NCBI GenBank assembly: GCA_014529385.2
Contig: CM043946.1
Location: forward strand, 33,870,558-33,934,557
Direction of reading: 5' to 3'
Length of the DNA: 64,000 bases
Source of the DNA: Adiantum capillus-veneris
Taxonomy: Eukaryota; Streptophyta; Polypodiopsida; Polypodiales; Pteridaceae
Below, piece by piece: positions 34,543 to 44,730 of the stretch. Position 1 is the first letter of the stretch; the number at the start of each line of letters is the position of its first letter. The notes below the pieces were generated by a model, which was given only the letters and a program-made list of their open reading frames with translations, ran no database searches and was not told where the DNA came from. Position numbers and translations under genes: made by a program.

Positions 34543-34938
34543 CAGAGATGGTTCATCTCTTCGAACTCATTCCATGGGTGGTCTTCCAGGCTCTGTTGAC
34601 CCTTGAGTCTTTGGCTTACTCTCTCCTTGATACCTTGAATAGAGTGGTGGTTCTTGCAAATCCCTTAACCCTCGTGCGGCTTGATAACCATCTCGGTTTC
34701 GGTCTTGCTCCATTGTTGTCGACTGTCGAAGCCATGCCTGCAATGATGGCTGGTTTGCTGGTTGGTTTTGGTTGTTGAATGCCTACGGTCGGATGGAATG
34801 TGAGGTAGCGTCATACTCTTCAGAAAAGGAATTTGTCGACTTGCTTGGGGTGTAGGTGGCTCTTGGCACTTCCTCAGGGGCATATGCTAATGCTCCTGGA
34901 CCTGTTGTCTTTTCTACCTCCTCTGGTAGAATACATTG

Positions 34939-35700
34939 TTATTCTCGCCCATACCTATCAACAAAAACTATATCCTTCCCCATAGCAGTTTCATAAGAGA
35001 ATAAGTAAAGAACCTTGTCTTTGCTCAATTCGTTTAGGTATGGTTCTTTGCTGCGAAAGTAAGCGACTATACCCTCACTCTCATGCTTGTAGATTCCCAC
35101 ATTCTCATTATAAGTTGGAACCCTTGTTGTTTTCTTATCATAAATAAAAATAGCTCCAGGCCGATCAATGTTTGGTGGCGGTTCTTGAGCTTCTGAAACC
35201 ATTTTCCCTTTCGCCACATTATCTCCATATCTGTTGTAATCTTCAGGGTTACTAACTATCAGATAGTGGTTCCCCTTTTCGTCTCGGAATCTCTCCCCAT
35301 AATCATAGACTCGAATTATCTCTAGTCTTTGAGTAGGTCTTTCTTCAATACAAATACACTTACGTCCTCGATAGTCAGAATAGACTAGGGCTCCCCTCGA
35401 GTTTGTTCCCTCTAAGAAGATCACAGTGAGCTTGGAATCATTCAAAGGATTTAGGGAGGTGCTTCCTCCTGGCATTGGTCCGTCATAGGTGAAACCTCCT
35501 GGCTGTTGACTACCCATCATGAAGAAAGATTTTTCTGACGAAGTATCAGTATCACTACCTTCCTCAATAATCGGTGCTAGTGGATCTAGCCTTGCCTGAC
35601 TCACACTCTCCTCGGTGGACACTAAGCTACCTTGGTCACCCGCCACCTTTTGGTCTCTAAAAATGTATCTTCCTGATCTTAAATTCATCAAACTTATCAA
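34939..35700 (-). CDS. Family B gag N-terminal region, 253 aa
   Basis: The first ORF after the leader. It starts MISLMNLRSGRYIF, and the MNLRSGR motif also lies near the start of the family A gag, which supports this start. The rest is acidic and Ser-rich (EEGSDTDTSSEKSFFMM) and then a globular-looking part without a recognised domain. It ends at a stop near 34939. A frameshift probably separates it from the capsid region that continues lower down; sequence at 34540-34930 looks coding but is broken. Confidence 0.75.
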   Translation of the reverse strand: MISLMNLRSGRYIFRDQKVAGDQGSLVSTEESVSQARLDPLAPIIEEGSDTDTSSEKSFFMMGSQQPGGFTYDGPMPGGSTSLNPLNDSKLTVIFLEGTNSRGALVYSDYRGRKCICIEERPTQRLEIIRVYDYGERFRDEKGNHYLIVSNPEDYNRYGDNVAKGKMVSEAQEPPPNIDRPGAIFIYDKKTTRVPTYNENVGIYKHESEGIVAYFRSKEPYLNELSKDKVLYLFSYETAMGKDIVFVDRYGRE

Positions 35701-36109
35701 TGCAATTTACCACAAATCCAACCACCCACCTGGCAAAAGATCAGTCTCTGCGCAACTTCTTGCTTTGCTACTGAATATACCTGTACACAAGCGTTTAATT
35801 TCGGCAATCGAATCAAAGCATTTATCTGCTAGAGGTTATCTTAATAATGATTGGTATAACTGGAGAGTTAATCTCAACCACTATTGTATTTTATACACTA
35901 CTGATGTTCTGGATTAGGTCTGCTAATCTGGAATTGTACTTCCCTCGGATGTTGGTCAATTTATGTGAAAAGGTCTGAATTCAGTCTTTGCTCCGTCAAA
36001 TGGACAAACAAGGTCCAAATTCACTTCTGAAAGAAGTTCTGGAACCCTTAAGCCAAATGGAATCTCACTGTCTAAGCCCAGTCAAATTTTATCTTACATA
36101 GGCCGCAAT

Positions 36110-36133
36110 AGACATCCTACGCGTAGGATGTCT
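36110..36133. repeat. Perfect 24-bp palindrome
   Basis: AGACATCCTACG followed by its reverse complement. Confidence 0.97.
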
Positions 36134-36389
36134 CCTGCTTTGTTTTGCCTGGATTTTTGCACTATGGATTCCCCTTGATGTGCTGAGTCCACAACTGTTT
36201 TTACTTTTTGATTTGGACACCTATAAGCTGGTCAATGGATCAGAAATCTGTTCCGACAGCCTGTTGGTTGCTGATTTTGATCAGTCTAATCAACTCCAAT
36301 TTGGACCAAAATTGACTAGGAGGCTTGCCTCATGCTATACAAGACCTTGCTATGCCCACAGTCAGTTTCTGGCTTCAATTTCTTGCATT

Positions 36390-36413
36390 AGACATCCTAC
36401 GCGTAGGATGTCT
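36390..36413. repeat. Perfect 24-bp palindrome
   Basis: Same sequence, 280 bp from the previous one. Confidence 0.97.
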
Positions 36414-36513
36414 TTTTCATCAAAATGGCTTCAAATTCAAAACCCAGGCTCCCCTTGAGTTGTTGATCACTTTGGTATGCTCAAATCTGGATTTGGAGTG
36501 AAAAATCACACAG

Positions 36514-36539
36514 AAGACATCCTACGCGTAGGATGTCTT
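36514..36539. repeat. Perfect 26-bp palindrome
   Basis: Same core, with one extra A/T pair outside. Confidence 0.97.
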
Positions 36540-36809
36540 TTTGGCCTGTTTGACCCCACACTTGACCCACAGGTTCCCCTTGATGTCAGCAACCCAGTGG
36601 TATGCTTGGATTTTGGTTTGGATTTCAAAAGTCCCAAATTTTAGTTGTTCTTGCCTTTTTCAGTCAAAAGTGCCAAAGTCCGCTTTGAACCCAAATTTTC
36701 TCACCCAAATGAGATGAAACTTCTCTCAGTCACTCAATACTTCATGCAGGTCATGCTCATGCAACCATCATATGGTTTTGGTCTTAAAATAATGCTTTGG
36801 CACAATTTG

Positions 36810-36821
36810 GGTAGGATGTCT
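36810..36821. repeat. Palindrome half-site
   Basis: GTAGGATGTCT is kept but the left arm is lost. The implied start (36798) is 283 bp from the palindrome at 36515. Confidence 0.7.
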
Positions 36822-36958
36822 GGCAATTTCAGTCTATCTGGCCTTATCCTGTCAAGATATGGTCAAATTTTCACTTTCCAGTTGAAAATAGGGTAAACCC
36901 GACCTTTTGAACACACTGGTCAACTCAAAATCCCAAAATTCCCACCAGATTAGCCTGT

Positions 36959-36982
36959 AGACATCCTACGCGTAGGATATCT
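36959..36982. repeat. Near-perfect 24-bp palindrome (one mismatch)
   Basis: Same core with GGATATCT in place of GGATGTCT at the right end. Confidence 0.95.
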
Positions 36983-37510
36983 CCTGGATTGAAATTAAAA
37001 TTTTTCCTGAAAGAAATGCTCCTGATGCTCTGCAGCTCTATCAGAAACACTCACAGTAACTTTTGGACTTCACTTCAGCTTTCAAGCACACTTTTGCGTC
37101 TTTTTACGTCTTTTACAAACTTGTGATGAATTTACCGAGCAAGCATACATGCATGAAGTGCTCTAGATCCTGAATCATGATGTCCTACTTACTCTACTTC
37201 TACTCATCATGCGAAATGGTGATAATGGTGTTTTGGTTGCTTTCTGGCCTCTCCGGACTCTCAAGCTCTCCTCTCACCGCTTCTACCACTCCAACCCCTA
37301 CTCAACAACTCAACTAATACCTAAAACTATCTTAGTCTACCTAAATCTACCTAAGTCGAAGGATCTAGGCCAGACACACGCTCCCTAGACTCCCTCTAAG
37401 ACCTAGAGAGTCCTCGACCCTCTGATCCTATCTAAATGCAAAACGAGACTCTTGGCAAGCCAAAAATCCCTATCCTCAAGGACTAGTCTCGATCACCTAC
37501 CTAAGGTTTT

Positions 37511-37530
37511 CGTCGCCGGCAACGGCGCCA
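37511..37530 (-). promoter_or_regulatory. Primer-binding site, tRNA-Asp type (family B)
   Basis: The minus strand reads TGGCGCCGTTGCCGGCGACG one base inside the LTR. It is complementary to the plant tRNA-Asp 3' end almost perfectly. Confidence 0.9.
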
Positions 37531-37531
37531 A

Positions 37532-38460
37532 TGTTGGACGAATACACCGCGACGGACATCAGCACAGCGAGAACTCACCTGACAAGATTTGTCAGCTAAG
37601 GACGAAGCTCGACCCGCAGGCGCGTGGAAGCAAGTATAAGGTGTCAACCTACACTCGACCGACTCCTAACTAATTCCTACAGAGGTCTCTACCCAATGTC
37701 TAAGTCACAGCCTTCAAGAGTGCATAAGAGGAAACTTCCTACAACGCTTTCTAGAGCCTAACACCCATCAAACAATCTCGAAACACCACAGAACTTGAAG
37801 GAGACCCTACTCACTCCAATAGGTCGCTCTCCCTAAGGTCTATGAACCAAAACTCCAACCCAAAACACCCGGTGCAAAATCACGTAGGATGTCTGGCCGA
37901 AATTTGCAGGTCTCCGTTTCCGAAATCTAAAGTGTCTAATGTGTAGCTCTACTCAATGTGAACGCGTGGATATGCTGCAATGCAAAATTGGACAACGTAT
38001 GCTCACCAAATAACCACATGAAGCTCGTAGAAGGAGCTCGCAAAACCGGACCGTACGCGCGTACTGTAAGTATTGGTGCCTAGCTCTCGTCGGGAGCAAC
38101 ACGTTGCACCTCTCCGCACTCGATTCCGACCACCGGTGCACATGTAGCGTCAAGAAGAAGATCTCACTCTCTCTCGTACACAGTACGCTCACTCACAGAC
38201 AATATTTTTTTTCAAAATGACAAAAGGTCTTTCATTAAGGTCAAAAAGTGGTATATATACCTTACAATTCTAAAACCCTAAAGTTCCAAATTAACCAACT
38301 ACTCAATCTAACTACCAGAACTGAGATACAATTTGGAAACTTCTATTAAGCCCCAATATTTACAAGGTGAAAAATCGGGTTTCCTCAATAAATGAATAAT
38401 TACAAAAAATGATCATCTTCTGAGTAGTCAGTTTTCGTGGGGTGTGTCCAGCTTCTAACA
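37532..38460 (-). repeat. Family B LTR, 929 bp
   Basis: On the minus strand it starts TGTTAGAAGCTGGACAC and ends CGTCCAACA. It is collinear and clearly homologous over its whole length with the element E LTR at 57754-58693. It has a TATA-like GTATATATAC at 38251-38260 and a palindrome half-site at 37883-37894. On one side is the tRNA-Asp PBS, so it serves as 5' LTR of element B. On the other is a PPT-like tract, so it also looks like a 3' LTR. Confidence 0.9.
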
Positions 38461-38473
38461 CTCCCCCCCTCGC
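38461..38473 (-). promoter_or_regulatory. PPT-like purine tract next to the LTR, on the pararetrovirus side
   Basis: The minus strand reads GCGAGGGGGGGAG directly before TGTTAGAAG. Its layout and neighbouring bases (TTAGCGAGG) parallel the element E PPT (TGAGCAAGG...GGAG then TGTTAGAAG). Confidence 0.7.
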
Positions 38474-40430
38474 TAACATCTTAAGTCGAGTCGTTCCACA
38501 GGCCAGGTGGAGTGACATCATCACTTAGGTCATGAAAGATGCCAGGATTTTGCCAACACATAGTCATTTGTCTTTGCTGGCATTTTTTGAAGTGAGTAAG
38601 ACAGGAAAATTGTTGAGATCCATTCAGAGAATGAAGACTCTTCCCAAAAGAAATAGCCTGAATTTCTTTATGCTTAATTTTGTAGCAAGAATTCCCCTTT
38701 GAGCGGAAGGATAATTTCTCTCTGCTTTTTGGAAGGAGCCACTAGCAAATTTGCAAACTATTATTTCTTTGTTTTTGTTCTCTTTGCAAGGCTTCTAGCA
38801 AAGCGTCTGTGTAGAGGATAAGTTGTGCCTCACTTGGTAGCTTTAATGGGGGGAGCTGGTTGCAGATCATTTTAATTAATTCAATGGTTTTACTATGGGA
38901 AGCATCCCACTTCTTTGAACTGTTGTTCTCCAGAAGTGCCTTAATTTTCTTTGTGAGGGTAGCTAGGTAAGGGATGTTCCAATTGATCCAATTTAGGCAT
39001 CCTAGGAATTCTTGGAGCTCTGTGACATTTTTCAGTTGATTTGGAGTTTTGGTGATTTTTGCTAATACATGCTCCTATAGCTTGATATATCCATTGCAAA
39101 TAGTGATTCCTAAGAACTCTACTTCTTCTTGAGCAAAGCTGCATTTGGTACAGATAAAACTAGACCTGTTTTGATTAGCAGCTTGTGGAATTTGATCAAA
39201 TGTTGCACGTGTTGTTCCATGCTTTTGGGGTATATCAAATCATCATCCAGATATACCAAGTAAAAACTTTTAATAGAGCCAAATATTATTTCAACCCTGA
39301 GTTGGCATTCCAAAGGTGCATTTTCTAATCCCATAGGCATGGAAATCCACTTATACATACCTTGAGGTACAACAAAAGATGTTTTGTACCTATCTTTAGG
39401 ATGTACTTTGAATTGCCAGAATTCGCTTTTAAGATCAAATTTTGAGAAGATTTTCACTCTATCTATTCTTCTGATTAAATCTTCTTGAAGAGGGATGGGA
39501 AATTTCTTTGGAACTAAAAATTTGTTAAGAGGTTTTTAATCAATTACCAACCTCTTCTTTCCCCTCTTTTGTTCATTGTGGTTGTTGACGTAGAAGGCTT
39601 TGCAAGCCCAGTTTTAGTTGGAGGGTTCAATTATGCCTTTCTACAGTAGCTCTCCTATTTCTTTCCAACAAAGCTCAGTGTCTGTTATTGACATCCCATG
39701 ATGAGATTCTTTGGTTGGATCGGCTTCAGGGATAGTTGGAAGAGTGATCATATACTTTTCTTCATCCCAGAAGGCTAAAGGGTTATCGCTCTACAGAACT
39801 TTGTCCTTAATTTCTTTTATTTGGTTTTTATATCTTTCTTTCTCCTTTTGGAACCATTCTCTAAATTTTCTATCACAATAGTTGATGGATACCAAACAAC
39901 TATTAATAGCATAACTAGCTTTTTGTTTAATGGGAGTGAGTTCAAGCTGGTTTCTGGGAAGGTGCTAGGGCTAGTTTTGAGACAAGGTCAAAATGGCTAT
40001 TAAATCATAGCACATATTTAAGTTGTGTAAGGAGCTTGGAGTTCCTAACTCTATCCATGTATACACAAATTCCTTGATAATGGCTTTGGAGCCATTTCCA
40101 TATATAACATGTCTGGCTTTGGATATAATTTCATCATTGTTGATGGAAATACGGCTCTTTTAGCAAAGCTTCCTCTTGCATCTATATCTATTAAAGCTTC
40201 CAGAGCGATTGCTTGTTGAAACCCTTTTTATTTGATTAGCAGTCCAACAATAGGAATTGCTACATTATTCTCATTGATAATATTTGTTTCAATAGCCATA
40301 TTTATTTCTATAGATTCTTCAGTTTCTTCTATATGTGACTGAGTCTTTTGCTGCTTGAATAAGGTTATCATTTCCTTAAGGTTTTATATGTCTTCTTTGG
40401 ATAGTACATTACCTTTTGGTGTTGGCTCTT
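38474..40430 (-). pseudogene. Endogenous caulimovirid-like protease, RT and RNase H, decayed
   Basis: The minus strand keeps remains of a pararetroviral polymerase. The frame at 39119-39457 starts in the RT palm and carries the catalytic loop YLVYLDDDLIY near 39240, with both aspartates. Downstream sequence, through several stops and frameshifts, resembles the thumb and RNase H up to about 38500. A degenerate protease active site can be suspected near 40180. Sequence between 39460 and 40150 is broken by stops. The order protease-RT-RNase H without an integrase is that of Caulimoviridae, most like the petuvirus/florendovirus type, but the genus is not resolved. It is a non-functional relic. 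Confidence 0.8.
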
Positions 40431-40596
40431 AAGTTGTTTTTGGTGATTGTTCTGGAATTGGAGAGGTTGTAACACGAGCCGGTGAGGTTGGTGGATATTT
40501 CTCACCCCGCCTAGAGAGAAGAGCATTTTCTCTTTCTTTTAGATTTGTTTCCCATCAAAGTAGAGCTTGTTGCTTTTCAAGCAACTCTTTTCTTTG

Positions 40597-42412
40597 TCAT
40601 AATGTTGTTTCTTTTTGGAGAAATGCTTTGTATGATAGACCAGGGGGTTTATGTGATGTCGAGGGAAGATCCTGGGGATATTCTATGGTTTCATCATCAA
40701 AATTGGGAGGAGGGGAGGGTTCTCTTCCTGGTGGTAAGTGATGGGTTGGTTTGGATTTGATTTTGCCTGAGACTAGATTGTTGATAAAGTGATGGTCAAA
40801 GAGAGGCCTATTCTCCTGAATTTGTTTCATTTTCATTTTCTTAGCTAAAGCTGGAATAAGCATTCTTTCTAAAGCTGGTGGCTTAGGTTTATCAGCTTCC
40901 TTCAGAGCAGCTTTTAGTTGCTTCTAAAATGTTACCTCATTGTAACGTTTCTCTGAGAAGATCTTTTTACCTGATTTTTCAAAGTCGAGGGAGAAATGTG
41001 AATTGTTTGACTCTGGATCTTCAGACGTGTATTGTTGTTTTCCTTTAGAAGCATTTTTCCATTGTTGAGGATTAAAAGGAATAGGCATGAAGTCTTCTAA
41101 GCTCATTACATTAAGAGCTATGGGACAATCCTCAAAACTTGAGTCTGAATTGTAGTTGCTATTTGATGATGAAGAAGTTTTTGCTTGCAAACTGAGCAAT
41201 GATGAATTCGAACTCAGAGATGTCTGAAGAGGATAGCTTTGAGTAGCTATATTCATCTTCTAGGACTATATTTTTGAATGCCACTGATTTTTTCTTCTTG
41301 GGACATTCAGAGGCCCAATGACCTATTTTGCCACAAATAAAGCATCTATTATTATTCTTTGAAGATGTGGACTTACGCTTTTGAAAAAATTGATGCTTGG
41401 GTCTTCGTTTGAACTTTTTCTCCTTTTTATCCTTCTTGGGATGCTTACACGAGCATTCCTTGTTTTTTTTGGCACATCCAAAATCTCTGGAGTAGTAATT
41501 TTGCTTGCAAAACTTATTTGAAGGTTTTGAGTCCTTCAAATTCTTTTGTGCTTGCTTTTGGATACATAATTTTTGTATTACTACTTGTAAGGCTTGGATT
41601 ACATCTCCAAGTGTAGCCGATTAGAGATTCAGATTTTGGTTGTCCAATTTCTCAATAAACAGCTTGGTAATGGCTTTTGGTAGTTTGTGCACAAATTCTG
41701 CTTTGATTTCTTCATAATGGTATTAAGTTTTTGTAATAATACAAAAATCCCAAATGGAGGAGAATTACAGATTTGAGCTTCATGAAAGCCTGTAATGCCA
41801 ATGTTGTCTGATCTTCTTGATGCCCAATGAACTCTTTATACATACTTTCAATTAGGAGAAAGAGAGGAGAGGCATTTCCTTCTGGTCGCATAATAGAATT
41901 TTTGACTTCGGGGGGAATCATTTCCCACAATCTTTTGAGGATGCCAGTAAAACCATTTACTGCAGCTTCTACTGTGGTCTGCTATCTCATGCACCCAAAT
42001 AGCATTTGTTGATAGATCCAATTATGCATGTGTTCTAGAACTAGGATGATATCATCATGTTCCAGATTATTGATGTTGTAGAAGGTAATCTCTCCTACCT
42101 TTTTTATACCTTGCACAAATTGGGGAGTTTTTTGAGTTTGGGTGGCACTTGTGGATGCTTCTTCCATTGGCTCGTCCTTTTCCATTTGTAATGGAGCTAG
42201 AGGGTTTTAGATTTGAGAATCATCTATTTCTGGTTCATCTTCAATGTTGAACGGACTTTCATATGCACTGGGAGGAGATGGAATAGTATCTGGAATGATT
42301 TATGCTTGAAGACCATTGTAGCTAGTTTCTTCATAAAAATAATCAAATTGGTCCCAATTACCTTAGAAGAATACTTTGCCATAATCTTTGGTTCCTGACG
42401 TGTGTTCTGCAT
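40597..42412 (-). pseudogene. Endogenous caulimovirid-like coat-protein region, decayed
   Basis: Several frames on the minus strand (40597-40863, 40924-41256, 41159-41539, 41712-41930, 41982-42185) cover a capsid-like region. The clearest mark is the zinc knuckle CFICGKIGHWASEC near 41330 in a Lys-rich setting, typical of caulimovirid coat proteins, followed by an acidic Ser-rich stretch. Frameshifts and stops separate the pieces, so no complete protein is present. Its place between the movement-like region and the polymerase is the usual order. Confidence 0.75.
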
Positions 42413-42924
42413 TTGACATATCCCAAATTGGTTCTATATGGTCTTCTTCCCAATTATACTCGATTGATTCTATGACAACTCCTTCAGGGTTTTTTTAATG
42501 GAGGTTTGTCTGTGTTGTCTATTAATCTGTTGCGATTTTTGTGACAACAAGCAATAGTGTAGGGATCTCTTTCATCCTCCAACAAGCTGCTTTGCATCTT
42601 GTAATAAATCCACTCTGCGGTTTCCCAATCTTCTCTCCTCGGTTAAGTGTCTGAAGAATGACCCTATTCTTCTTCAAATTTCAAGACATTTAAGAGCAGA
42701 TGCTTGTCTAGGTGACACGAACGACGATGAAGGGAAGGTTTAGTGAATGAGAAGTATGGAAAGTCTGTAGAGGATGGTACAATTAAATTAGTAGGCCATG
42801 AGTGAGAAGATGCTATAAGCATGCTTTGAAGTTATGTATGCAATTTAGTAAGGTTCTGGCTTGACTCAGAAACAAGCCTATGAAAGTATTGTAACTGTTT
42901 TTCAAGCATATGCAACTTCATAGT

Positions 42925-44220
42925 CTAATAACTACTTTGAAGTACTTCAGGACGGGGTTTTGTGTGATCAGTCATTGGAACGTAAGGGATAATAAAGACT
43001 TTATTGGTATCTGAGATAATAAAATCTTTACCTTCGATCATACAAAACTCTATTGAGAATGCAGAGGATGACGAGGCGGTTTGACTCATTAGTCTTAAGT
43101 AGTGTCTACAAAAGGTTTTGTCTTCATTTTTGAAAGTTTTAAAATGTTGACAATCCTTTATTCTCATTGCTCTAGACTTGGTAGGGGCTTTATACACAAA
43201 AGGAGAAGAGATAGGTTTTTGAGAGCTAATAACATAATTAGATGAGTATATATTATCAATACTCAGTACCCTATTTACTATTTCTGACTTTAAGGTAGCT
43301 TGAATGTCTACCGCCCAATTCTCAAGTAATTTTACTTCTATCCATGCAATTTGGTCACAACGTGGCATTTGAGAATGAATATTAGAACGCATAATTATGT
43401 TTTGCCCTTTATGATATTTGTTCTCTTTTGCTGTCAATTTCCCTCATAAATTGCCGGAAGTCCTGAGTTTACTGTTCTTCCTAAAACAGAAAAGGAAATT
43501 CCACATTGGGGGTCATATGCTTTAGATCACAACCAGCTATTTAATTGCAAGAGTCAAAGCTTCGCCAAAATAGGGTTCATCTAGTGACACATTATAATTC
43601 GGGCGAACTTGCAAATAAATTGGTCCATCTGCTAAGGTACTTTCAATTCCTCCAAGGAATTGATCTTGAAAAATTTGGATGTCGGGTATCCTAATCTTAC
43701 TAAAAAGATATTGCTAATCCTGCTCTAAACAGAGCGTTTACTCCTTTTTGTACACACCCAATATGAACAAAGCGATAGCCCTTTTTAATGGCTTCACCTT
43801 TATCATGTTGTAGGATCTCAGTGAGCTTTATGAAATGCATTTGATTATTTGTAGGGATAGATACAGTTGATCTATTGTCTGAGTAAACTATTGAGGCTTT
43901 AAGTTTAAATAAATTTATATGTTTATATACTTGATCAGGTTTAAGGTCTGGTATCTGCCATTGGGCAGATGGTTCTGCTTCTTCTACAGCTATGGAGACT
44001 GGGTCACTTTCAACAATGATTAGTTCAAGAATGCCATTGAAATTTTACATGATAGTGGGTCGAGAGGTAGGAGTTTTTGCGGGAATTTATCGAGGATTTG
44101 TTGCCTATGGCTATATCCCAAATGCCGACGGTGACCTTCGGACCACACGGCCTTGCATTTTGACACAATACAAAAAAATGGCAATAGCTTCTTGGAGCAG
44201 ACAATGTTGAAAGAGAACAT
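42925..44220 (-). pseudogene. Endogenous caulimovirid-like movement-protein region, decayed
   Basis: The frame at 42925-43437 (170 aa) and broken sequence from about 43440 to 44220 resemble a caulimovirid movement protein in position, and in short recognisable segments near 43600 and 43760. Several stops interrupt it. It would begin near 44220. The assignment rests mostly on order (movement, coat with CCHC, protease, RT, RNase H) and is less certain than that of the RT. The interval 42413-42924 links it to the coat region without a clear frame. Confidence 0.6.
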
Positions 44221-44439
44221 TTTTTGCTAATCACTTTAATAGCAGGAGACAAAGAGCTTATAGACTTTGAGCATTAAGATGAAACTCACAAGAGGTACTT
44301 TCACACAACAGTGATACACACAGCGGAGATATCGCTAGTGCTGCTTGGGCTTGGATTTTTTCTTTCTTTTTTTCCTAAAGCACCCCCTTCCCCCCCACTC
44401 TTTTCCTCTTTTAAAGGAAAAAAAGAAGGAGGCACCCCC

Positions 44440-44442
<3 letters not shown>

Positions 44443-44500
<58 letters not shown>
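44443..44500. repeat. (CT)n microsatellite
   Basis: A long CT run followed by a C run and CACACAC. Confidence 0.95.
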
Positions 44501-44502
<2 letters not shown>

Positions 44503-44519
44503 CCCCCCACACACACCTC

Positions 44520-44654
44520 GCTCTCTATCAACCCTAGCCTCTGTTGGTACTCCTCTAAATCTGCTAGCCTCAATCTCTAATTGATGTGATGATGTGTGCA
44601 TCTGTCCAATAACACATCGTATTCCATGGGATAGATGAGTGTTCATGTAGGCAC
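44520..44654 (+). repeat. Flanking repeat R, copy 1 (~135 bp)
   Basis: It runs from CTCTATCAACCCTAGCCTCTG to GTGTTCATGTAGGCA. A second copy in the same orientation lies at 48022-48157, on the other side of the non-LTR element. Each copy follows a (CT)n tract. Confidence 0.9.
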
Positions 44655-44666
44655 TCCCCCCCCCCA

Positions 44667-44670
<4 letters not shown>

Positions 44671-44729
<59 letters not shown>
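44671..44729. repeat. (CT)n microsatellite at the 5' end of non-LTR copy 1
   Basis: About 28 CT repeats end directly at the point where endonuclease-domain coding begins. Confidence 0.95.
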
Positions 44730-44730
44730 G

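Larger units (their letters stand above)
35701..37510 (-). other. Family B leader, 1.8 kb with palindrome-bearing repeats
   Basis: Untranslated region between PBS and gag. It holds three perfect and one near-perfect copy of a 24-26-bp palindrome, at 36110, 36390, 36514 and 36959, plus a half-site at 36810-36821. Spacings fit two registers of about 283 bp: 36110, 36390 and 36959 (two units on), and 36515 and 36798. The repeat bodies have diverged so far that alignment by eye is hard, while the palindromes are nearly unchanged. No supported ORF lies inside. Confidence 0.8.

Noticed and set aside
35701-37510. Regularly spaced palindromes as a CRISPR array
   Set aside because: The units are too long (about 283 bp), the palindromes are separated by related diverged repeat bodies and not unique spacers, and the context is a plant retrotransposon leader.
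38474-44220. Functional pararetrovirus genome
   Set aside because: Every region has stops or frameshifts, and no full set of intact ORFs is present.
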